Source: JBJKSO01 sp046703825
GTDB taxonomy: Bacteria > Chloroflexota > Dormibacteria > Aeolococcales > Bog-877
Assembly: GCA_046703825.1 (NCBI GenBank)
Contig: JBJKSO010000025.1
Coordinates: 1-35,711, forward strand
Length of the DNA: 35,711 nt
Direction: 5' to 3'
The translations under genes were made by a program, and so were the position numbers. The notes under the pieces were generated by a model that searched no databases, was not told the origin of the DNA, and saw only the letters and a list, made by a program, of their open reading frames with translations. Each line of letters opens with the position of its first letter. Position 1 is the first letter of the stretch. This document shows, in pieces, positions 25,633 through 31,994 of this stretch.

Positions 25633-27189
25633 GTGGACTACTGGCCAAGCGACGACTCGTTTTCCAGAAGGCGGCAGTACGCACATTTTGTGGTTCCTCA
25701 GGATCAGGAGATCGAGAGGTGCGCCAAAGCATTGGGGATAGCTCTCGATGGAGAGGACCGCACCCTCCTGCCCGGGTGGCTAAGACAGAGCTTGGATGCA
25801 CTGGAGCGACTTGAGGAGGTGGGTGAGGACTCCGTACCTCTTGGCTCACTCCATCGAGACCCGGGTCGTCAACCGCGTCCGCAGGAGGATCCGTACAACG
25901 CCTTCGTTCGCTTCTGCGAAGTGCGTGGAGCCGCGGAGGGTCGGTTGGCCGGCCGCAGGGTGGCGGTCAAGGACTGCATTGCCGTTGCCGGTATCCCCCA
26001 GAGTGATGGGGGCGGAAGGCGGCCCTACCTCGTCCCAACCGAGGACGCGGTCGTGGTGGAGCGGGTCCTCCGGGCGGGGGGAACCATAGTGGGGAAGACC
26101 AACATGGAGGATATGGCGGTGGGGGCCGGCGAGGGGTCATTCTTCGGTGCCGCACGCAACCCCAATGACCCTGCACGGTCCACCGGTGGCTCCTCGTCCG
26201 GTTCGGCGGCGGCGGTGGCGGCCGGCCTGGTAGACATGGCCCTGGGTTCGGATCAGGCGGGCAGCGTGAGAGTGCCAGCGGCCTGGTGTGGAGTCGTCGG
26301 CATGAAGGCGACGCATGGCTTGGTCCCTTCCTACGGACTCACTTACATGGACCACACGCTGGACCACATCGGCCCGATCACCAAGAGCGTTGCCGACAAC
26401 GCGCTGATGCTAGAGGTGATTGCCGGCGCCGACTGGCGCGACCCTCAGTGGGTCCGCGACCTGCCGGCTGTGGGTGAATACGGGCGGGGCGCAGGGGCCG
26501 GAGTCAGAGATCTTCGCATCGGAGTCATCAGCGAGTCACTGGCCAGCTCCGAGCTGCAGGACGGCACGCGCCGAGCGTTTGGCTCCGCTGTGGCGGCATT
26601 GGCTCACGCCGGCGCAACGGTCGTCGACGTGTCCGTCCCGATGTGGGAGCTGGCTCTGCCGCTATTCTCAGCAGTGATCGCCCACGGTGCCTATGGTATG
26701 TGGATGTCTCACCAGATGGGTTTCGGTCACCTTGGGCGCGTCGTCCCCGATGTCGCCGCCGCCAATGCCAGGGTGATTCCGAGCCATCAGCTGCCGCCGC
26801 GACTGATCACCCGTTTGGTGTTGGGCTGCTATCTGCACGGCGTGGAGGGAGGTGTTCCGCTGGCCAAGGCTCACAATCTGAGGCTCAGTCTGCGCCGGCA
26901 GATCGACGCACTCTTCGGTCAGGTCGACGTCCTGCTCACCCCAACCGTGGTGACGGTCGGGTTTCCTCTCCTGGAGGACTGGGGATCTAGGTCGGACCGC
27001 ATCGCACGGGGCGGAGGTACAGAGCTACTGAACACTTGCGCTCTGGACCTATCGGGCCACCCGGCGCTGAGCGTTCCCTGGGGGACGGGCGATGCAGACA
27101 TGCCAGTGGGCGTTCAGGCGATCGGGCCACGGTTCGGCGAGGAAATCGTGTACCGTCTTGGCTTTGCCCTGGAGGAGCTGTCAAGGTAG
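25633..27189 (+). CDS. Amidase (amidase-signature family)
   Basis: 518 residues. The Ser-cisSer-Lys triad is visible: Lys113 in VAVKDCIAVAG, the cis-Ser in STGGSSSGSAAAVAAG (~188-189), and the nucleophile Ser211 in ALGSDQAGSVRVPAAW. The SDQAGS form (instead of TDTGGS) occurs in amide/nitrile-metabolism amidases. It hydrolyses an unidentified amide to acid plus ammonia in the cytosol. The N-terminal ~85 residues precede the domain and are longer than in GatA; GatA itself is unlikely because GatB/GatC are absent. GTG 25633 was chosen because AGGAGG is 6 nt away; the preceding TTG is too close. Confidence 0.88.
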   Translation: MDYWPSDDSFSRRRQYAHFVVPQDQEIERCAKALGIALDGEDRTLLPGWLRQSLDALERLEEVGEDSVPLGSLHRDPGRQPRPQEDPYNAFVRFCEVRGAAEGRLAGRRVAVKDCIAVAGIPQSDGGGRRPYLVPTEDAVVVERVLRAGGTIVGKTNMEDMAVGAGEGSFFGAARNPNDPARSTGGSSSGSAAAVAAGLVDMALGSDQAGSVRVPAAWCGVVGMKATHGLVPSYGLTYMDHTLDHIGPITKSVADNALMLEVIAGADWRDPQWVRDLPAVGEYGRGAGAGVRDLRIGVISESLASSELQDGTRRAFGSAVAALAHAGATVVDVSVPMWELALPLFSAVIAHGAYGMWMSHQMGFGHLGRVVPDVAAANARVIPSHQLPPRLITRLVLGCYLHGVEGGVPLAKAHNLRLSLRRQIDALFGQVDVLLTPTVVTVGFPLLEDWGSRSDRIARGGGTELLNTCALDLSGHPALSVPWGTGDADMPVGVQAIGPRFGEEIVYRLGFALEELSR

Positions 27190-27243
27190 GCGGCTGCCCA
27201 CAGCGCCGCCTCTGCGATGCTGGCCGCTCCACCCCACATGGCA

Positions 27244-27945
27244 CTACTCCACCACGTGGTCCCCGACACTCACCACTCCCGGCTCGATCACCTCGGCGTA
27301 GACACCAAGGTTCGTGTCATTTCGGTGTCCCAAGAAACTCAGGAGGTCAGGCAATTGGGGCAGTTGCGGTTGCGGTTGGGTGGGCATCACACAGCGTTCC
27401 GTCGGCTCTGTGATGCGGAGGAGGCAAGACCCGATCCTGAACTCGGAATCGATCCAGGCATCCTCGGCGAGGCCAAATTCGGCGGTTCGAATGACTATGT
27501 TAGGCCGGTAGCGACGGGAGTCACCCGCGCTACGTCCGTATTCCGCATCCACCCAAACCAGCGAAGCTGTGGAGATCAAATGCAGCGGAGCCGCGTCGAA
27601 GTGCGGGATTGCCCCTTCGCGCACGACGGCCAATGGCTCGCCGTAACAGGCGCTCAGTAGCCGGTCTAACTCGGGGTCGCCCGCTTGGTACGCTGTCCCA
27701 TCGCGCATGCGAACCAGGACCCTCCCGCCGACGGTGACCGCGGACATCTCCAACAGGTCGCGTAGTCGGCGAAGGCGTCGCGTCGTCTTGCCACTGCCGA
27801 GCTTCCCAGAGCGATCACGAATCGCGAACAGGCGATCCCCAACGACACCCCTCCGGTCGACTTCTACCGATCGGAGTTGCTCTCCAGCCAGCGACTTGAC
27901 GGGATACCTCCACAGCTCGTGGACTGTCAGGTTGGCCTTTTCCAC
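27244..27945 (-). CDS. MOSC-domain protein (molybdenum cofactor sulfurase C-terminal-like)
   Basis: 233 residues. The N-terminal MOSC_N beta-barrel appears as LWRYPVKSLAGEQLRSVEVD and GVVGDRLFAI. The MOSC core follows: RYRPNIVIRTAEFG, the conserved FRIGSCLLRITEPTERCVMP with the sulfur-carrying Cys, and YAEVIEPGVVSVGDHV. MOSC proteins bind the molybdenum cofactor and act in N-hydroxylated compound reduction or cofactor sulfuration. The start GTG 27945 was chosen; a longer frame to 28080 is Arg-rich and probably not translated. No Shine-Dalgarno is present. It converges with the amidase. Together with the molybdate importer it gives the window a molybdenum theme. Confidence 0.87.
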   Translation of the reverse strand: MEKANLTVHELWRYPVKSLAGEQLRSVEVDRRGVVGDRLFAIRDRSGKLGSGKTTRRLRRLRDLLEMSAVTVGGRVLVRMRDGTAYQAGDPELDRLLSACYGEPLAVVREGAIPHFDAAPLHLISTASLVWVDAEYGRSAGDSRRYRPNIVIRTAEFGLAEDAWIDSEFRIGSCLLRITEPTERCVMPTQPQPQLPQLPDLLSFLGHRNDTNLGVYAEVIEPGVVSVGDHVVE

Positions 27946-28262
27946 GGCTGTTATTGTGCCGGACGGTGGCTCTGGGTATGACACTGGCCATGCAAGCAGG
28001 TGAGCGCGGCGGTTGTGAGTCCGTCGCTCTGGCTGTTGCTCACGGCGCACTCGGGACCTGGACACAACATTCGTGGCCACAGGTGCGGGGCAAGGGCCTG
28101 GACACTACCATCGGGCCATTCCCGCGGGCGGGTCGGTGCTCTCATCTTCAGCCTGGCTCTGGCATTGGGGAGACTGGCTAACGGCTTACCCTGTCAGGAT
28201 GGCTATTGCTCTCTGTGACCCCGGCGTGAGTCGGCTGGGCCCACGCGTTACAACCGCCTGAG
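27946..28262. other. 317-bp divergent intergenic region between MOSC and MFS genes
   Basis: No supportable gene. It should contain the promoters of both flanking genes. On the plus strand TACAAC (28249-28254) lies 8 nt before the MFS GTG, a leaderless-type -10. Two short direct repeats of CCTGGACAC occur (near 28059 and 28099). Nothing else stands out. Confidence 0.5.
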
Positions 28263-29540
28263 GTGGACCGGATCCGTCTCCCATTCCCGCCCAACCTGGT
28301 GCGCCTGCTGCACGTCCGGGATTTCGTCCTTCTCTGGGCCGGGTCGACTGTCTCGATGTTCGGCGATGGCGTCTACTTCGTGACCATCGCCTGGGAGGTC
28401 TACCGGCTGTCGAACGCTCCCACGGCATTGGGGGTGGTGTCCGCCGCATTTGCTCTGCCACAGGTGCTGCTGTTGCTTCTGGGCGGCGTGATCAGCGACC
28501 GGCTCAACCGCCGGCTGGTGATGCTCTTGGGCAACGTCGTGAGTGGGCTCATGATCGGCTGCCTGGGGATCCTTGTGGTAGTGCACCGGATCGGCATCTG
28601 GGAGATCGTGGTCCTTGTGGCGGTCTACGGGGTAAGTCAAGCGTTCTTCCTTCCAGCCTCGCGGGCCATCGTCCCCAGCTTGGTCGAGCCCGACTTGATG
28701 CCTCAGGCCATCGCCACAGAGCAATTCGTACAGCCGCTTACCTCTCTAATCGGCTCGGGACTAGGTGGGCTGCTGATCGCGGTCGGCGGAACCGGCAGTG
28801 CCTTTCTGATCGATGCCGGAACCTTCTTGGTGGCTGCCGCGACTCTGGCGGCAATGTCGTCGGGGCAACCTGCCGCCGCTGCCCCGGCAAAGCCGCCACC
28901 TGGTCGGTTTGCCATTCTTGGCGAGGCCCGTGAGGCGCTGCTGATCGTGCGCGGCACACCGTGGATATGGGCGGGCTTGGCCGCGGCGGGCGTCGCCAAC
29001 ATATCCCTCGCCGGTCCCCTTACTGTGCTGGTTCCCTACCTGGTCAAGTACACGTTCCACTCAGGACCTGAGGTCTTGGGGCTGATCGGGGCAACCGGTG
29101 CGGTGGGGTCGATACTGACGGCTACCTACGTCGGGTGGCGCGGTCTTCCGCGGCACGACGTGGCCTGGATATTCCTGAGCTGGACAGCTGCAACCGCTGC
29201 CCTGGCGCTCATGGGCCTGACAGGCACAGCCTGGGAACTGATGCCGCTGATGGTGGTCACCATGGGAGGTGTCTCCTTGGGCAACCTCATCTGGTTCTCG
29301 AAGATGGGGGTCGACGTTCCCGGGCAAATCCTCGGCCGGGTAGCGAGCCTCGACTTGATGGTCTCGTTCAGCCTCACCCCGGTCTCCAACGCCGTGACAG
29401 GGCCCGTGGCGGGAGCCATCGGGCCGCGGTTGCCGCTGATCATCGCCGGCGCCTTCGGGTCGGTGGCGACTCTGGCGCTCCTGGTCTTGGTGCCCGGCGT
29501 CACAGCTGGTCGCCGTCCCACGGTGGCGGGTGCCGGGTAG
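28263..29540 (+). CDS. Major facilitator superfamily exporter (EntS-like MFS_3)
   Basis: 425 residues with about 12 membrane helices in two halves. The first helix region is FVLLWAGSTVSMFGDGVYFV; the A-like motif of the loop between helices 2 and 3 is GGVISDRLNRRLVMLLGN. QAFFLPASRAIVPSLVEPDL and MPQAIATEQFVQPL are typical of the MFS_3/enterobactin-exporter-like family. It should be a proton-driven exporter; the substrate is unknown (drug, siderophore). The start is GTG 28263. The 3' end faces the heliorhodopsin gene. Confidence 0.87.
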   Translation: MDRIRLPFPPNLVRLLHVRDFVLLWAGSTVSMFGDGVYFVTIAWEVYRLSNAPTALGVVSAAFALPQVLLLLLGGVISDRLNRRLVMLLGNVVSGLMIGCLGILVVVHRIGIWEIVVLVAVYGVSQAFFLPASRAIVPSLVEPDLMPQAIATEQFVQPLTSLIGSGLGGLLIAVGGTGSAFLIDAGTFLVAAATLAAMSSGQPAAAAPAKPPPGRFAILGEAREALLIVRGTPWIWAGLAAAGVANISLAGPLTVLVPYLVKYTFHSGPEVLGLIGATGAVGSILTATYVGWRGLPRHDVAWIFLSWTAATAALALMGLTGTAWELMPLMVVTMGGVSLGNLIWFSKMGVDVPGQILGRVASLDLMVSFSLTPVSNAVTGPVAGAIGPRLPLIIAGAFGSVATLALLVLVPGVTAGRRPTVAGAG

Positions 29541-29855
29541 TTCCGTCGGGTTGCTGGGTTGAACGGCCCACATGGGAAAGTACTGTTAGAGGGGCTGACG
29601 AGGCGTCCGTCTTATGACTTGTTACATCCAGCGGTAGGGGTACAACGCCCCCAGGTAAAGCCTGACAAATGCGCATCCTGGGTGTCGCTTCTGCTGTCTT
29701 AACGCGGTTGGGCGGTAGCTTGTTCAGAAGCGAAACGCCGGTGCCGACTACTCTGGAGGCACCGCAACGGCGCAGTGCGCGCGTTGAGTGTCCGGGAAGC
29801 CGCGGCATCTCAAACGCCCCGATCTACGGTATAGGTACCGGACAAAGGGTCCAAT
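29541..29855. other. 315-bp convergent region between MFS and heliorhodopsin genes
   Basis: No convincing gene. It holds an inverted repeat CCCAGG (29650-29655)/CCTGGG (29677-29682) with an inner AGG/CCT pair, and a compound hairpin at the heliorhodopsin 3' end (separate entry). A plus-strand frame beginning MRILGVASAVLTRLGG (29669) is open but overlaps the heliorhodopsin 3' end and lacks a ribosome site. Confidence 0.4.
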
Positions 29856-29867
29856 TCACATCGGGCG
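29815..29867 (-). other. Compound stem-loop (three-way-junction-like) at the 3' end of the heliorhodopsin gene
   Basis: Read on the minus strand, the last codons and the following DNA form an outer stem (CGCCCGAT with ATCGGGGCG, one bulged base) enclosing two small hairpins, GGAC-CCTTT-GTCC and CGGTA-CCTA-TACCG. TTTGAG follows the outer stem. It may be a weak terminator, an RNA-stability element or a structured regulatory 3' end. No known RNA family was recognised. Confidence 0.35.
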
Positions 29868-30707
29868 CAGGGTGCCGGCAAATACCTGCCACGCGAGTGC
29901 AGACTTGGCAGCGAGGCTAAGAATAATGTACACGCGTTCGGCAAACTGCGGCTGGCGCCAAGGGCCGAGTCGGCGGTACTGAAACACCATGTTGAGGGCG
30001 AACACGTTGAAGAATACGAAGAGGGAACCGTAGATCGCGTAGACAAAGGTTGGAGGTCGGGATGCAGTACCTACTCCTGCACCGAACAGGTAGACGCCGA
30101 TCGCGATCCAGGGGACTGCCCCTGCGAAGAGGCCGAACCAGTAGGCCAGCCAGTCGATGTGGTGACGGCCATGGTTGTAGCGCTCCATAACCCAGCCAAA
30201 GAGGATCATGCAGGTATTGACTCCGAAGAGTGCGATCAGCGCCGCGAGATCGTAGATTCCGACCAACATCGCGATCAGCACGATCATGAGAGAAGAGGAC
30301 AGCGAGTATTCCAACCAACGGACTGGGTTGATCCCTTGTGCCGCCCACTTCGAATAGTGAGTGCGGAGCATAGGGGACGCGAGGGCCAAGTGCGCCAGGG
30401 CGGAGATGAATAGAAACGCTGCCACTGCGGGTCCAATGCGGAGATCGAACAAGGTTTCGGGGCGTGGTTGCAGAGACCGTGCGGCCTGGTCGAAGTACAG
30501 GAAGCTGGTGGTAACAGGCAGGGCGAAACCTGACGACAGCAAGATCATCGCGGTGCCCTGCGCCAGGTGCAGGAGGGCCATATACAGATTGAAGCGTCGG
30601 AGGCGCCCTATCTCAGCTGACGCTGGCGAGGCTGGCTTTTGTGGCCCCTCGATGTCCGGCAACTGTCCATGCACGACGGAGGTCGCGCGCCGCGTGGTCT
30701 TGGCCAT
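29856..30707 (-). CDS. Heliorhodopsin
   Basis: 283 residues, retinal-binding seven-helix membrane protein with inverted topology relative to type 1 rhodopsins. Diagnostic stretches are FNLYMALLHLAQGTAMILLS (helix A), GINPVRWLEYSLSSSLMIVL (helix C; Glu133 corresponds to the Schiff-base counterion), FGVNTCMILFGWVMERYN (helix D), FGLFAGAVPWIAIGVYLFGA (helix E), VFFNVFALNMVFQYRRLGPW (helix F) and ERVYIILSLAAKSALAWQVF (helix G, with the retinal-binding Lys268). A ~35-residue hydrophilic N-terminal tail (MAKTTRRATSVVHG...) makes it longer than the first described member (about 250 residues). The start at ATG 30707 has AGGAGGT at about 9 nt; the longer frame to 30782 is Arg-rich. Heliorhodopsins do not obviously pump ions; photosensory or regulatory roles have been proposed. 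No retinal synthesis gene is in the window. Confidence 0.95.
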   Translation of the reverse strand: MAKTTRRATSVVHGQLPDIEGPQKPASPASAEIGRLRRFNLYMALLHLAQGTAMILLSSGFALPVTTSFLYFDQAARSLQPRPETLFDLRIGPAVAAFLFISALAHLALASPMLRTHYSKWAAQGINPVRWLEYSLSSSLMIVLIAMLVGIYDLAALIALFGVNTCMILFGWVMERYNHGRHHIDWLAYWFGLFAGAVPWIAIGVYLFGAGVGTASRPPTFVYAIYGSLFVFFNVFALNMVFQYRRLGPWRQPQFAERVYIILSLAAKSALAWQVFAGTLRPM

Positions 30708-31820
30708 GCCTGAAGACCTCCTCCTGTCCCTGGGAGAATGTGTCGCCCTATCCTGTGTCGGGCGCCGGAGGCCGCCCACCACGATTTCGCGGGGATTTGA
30801 TCCGTGGGACCACGCGGGTGCCAGAGACGAGTATCGGGTTTGGGTCCGAATGTCGACACGATCGAGCGGCCGGGGCCACAGGCGCCGGAGGAGAAGAGGC
30901 GCGCCTACCAGGCAGCGATCAAGGACCGATCCCTGTACGCTTTGGTGCCTGATGGCCGGCCCACGGTCGGCGAGATGAGACTCCTCGCGTCGGTGCCTGC
31001 ATATAGGTCATCGTCGCAAGTCCACTGCGTTCGGGTATGCTGCCACCCTCCTGCTCGTGGGCGGGCTATGGCTGGGAACCAACCGCTCTGTTCTTTCGAG
31101 CACCAGAATCAGGACCCTGGTGTTGTCGCGAACTCAACTTCCCTGAGTGAGTCCGCCCGGCCCAATAGCACTGATCGCCGTTGGTGGGTCGCTCTTCGTC
31201 CTCTCGCATCCTTTCGCGCCTATCCCTGGCACGGAGGAATACGGGAAAATAATTGAGCTTTCTGGTGAGACCGGGTCATCGTTCGGAGAGCTTCCGTGGG
31301 AGGCGCCCCGGCGTGGACGGTGATCTCAAGCTTCACCGCCCCCATGCGCCAGTCAGCCCGGCCAGAGGCTGGCCGCCAACTACCGGAGCTGGTCTCGGAG
31401 TGGCAAGGCTGCTCTGTCTCTCTCACAGCCTGGCGGCTCACTGGGTATATCTCCGGCGCGCGATCTGAAGGTGACGGCGAAAGGTATCGTAGCGGCTCGG
31501 CAAATGGTATCGTAACCCTCCGGCGGACCAACTTGGCGACAGACTCTTGGATGCGGCGAGTATCACAACGGGTTTGCGGGCGTATCGACGCAAGGACGGT
31601 ATCGCCGTCATCCCAGCGGCCCTTCTTGGGGCGTGAGTCTGGAATTCGACTTTCGTGTAGGGTCATGCCGTGCGGAATCCCACCGGGTGCAGCGCCCAGG
31701 TGGCCCTGGTGCTAGCCGCCGCTTCCGCCATCCTCGAGGGGGTCGTGGCGGAGGGCTCCAGGGCGCCATAGGGGCGTCCGCGCCAGTTTCCACCGATCGG
31801 GTCAAAGGCTTCCTGGAGCG
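30708..31820. other. ~1.1-kb region with only broken or very short reading frames
   Basis: This stretch upstream of heliorhodopsin holds no recognisable intact gene. On the plus strand, several natural-looking pieces occur. One is EEKRRAYQAAIKDRSLYALV in the frame open to 31256. In a second frame from about 31000 lies a hydrophobic segment (STAFGYAATLLLVGGLWLG) that ends at TGA 31144. It is directly followed in the same frame by GTG AGT and IALIAVGGSLFVLSHPFAP, then EEYGKIIELSGETGSSFGEL, to a stop at about 31314. A further plus frame (to 31715) and a minus frame (31220-31666) are also open. This looks like a decayed membrane-protein gene or small coupled genes; no start with a ribosome site was found. 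Confidence 0.35.
31670..31771 (+). CDS. Possible 33-residue peptide before a strong terminator
   Basis: GTG 31670 opens a 33-codon frame (VRNPTGCSAQVALVLAAASA then ILEGVVAEGSRAP) with AGGGT 7 nt upstream and a hydrophobic centre. It stops 50 nt before a strong Rho-independent terminator on the same strand. That is the only sign that a transcript ends here. It could be a small membrane peptide, a leader or a gene fragment; not recognised. Confidence 0.25.
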   Translation: MRNPTGCSAQVALVLAAASAILEGVVAEGSRAP

Positions 31821-31875
31821 AACGCGCCCCGGCGGCACTCTGATCGACGCACCGGGGCGCGTTCTTCTTGTTTTC
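31821..31875 (+). terminator. Strong Rho-independent terminator (plus strand)
   Basis: A perfect 12-bp stem AACGCGCCCCGG (31821-31832) and CCGGGGCGCGTT (31852-31863), with a 19-nt loop, is followed by CTTCTTGTTTTC. The U-tract is only on the plus side. It implies a real plus-strand transcript across the poorly coding region to the left. Confidence 0.7.
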
Positions 31876-31909
31876 GGCCCCTGATTTTCACTTCCAGGGC
31901 CCCAGAAGA

Positions 31910-31976
31910 CAGCAAAACGCCCGGCGATTGCTCTCCGGGCGTCTCGCTCGCGAAAGTCGCAAGCGTTTTGCGACTT
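31910..31976 (-). terminator. Tandem stem-loops terminating nrdJ (minus strand)
   Basis: Starting 19 nt after the nrdJ stop, the first hairpin has 9-bp perfect arms AAGTCGCAA/TTGCGACTT (31976-31954) with a 5-nt loop. The second has 8-bp arms ACGCCCGG/CCGGGCGT (31942-31917) followed by TTTGCTGTCTTC on the minus strand. The second has the form of an intrinsic terminator; the first may be an aid or anti-readthrough element. Confidence 0.65.
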
Positions 31977-31994
31977 AGGCTGAAGCCCCTCGCA

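Noticed and set aside
25633..27189. GatA subunit of the glutamyl-tRNA amidotransferase
   Set aside because: No gatB or gatC nearby, the SDQAGS variant replaces the usual TDTGGS, and the N-terminal extension is not GatA-like.
29641..29682. Riboswitch-like paired elements between the MFS and heliorhodopsin genes
   Set aside because: Only one 6-bp inverted repeat with a small inner pairing; no known riboswitch core matched and no gene follows downstream on the plus strand.
31000..31314. In-frame TGA at 31144 read as selenocysteine
   Set aside because: No SECIS-like hairpin follows, no Sec-type motif surrounds it, and the frame has no supported start.
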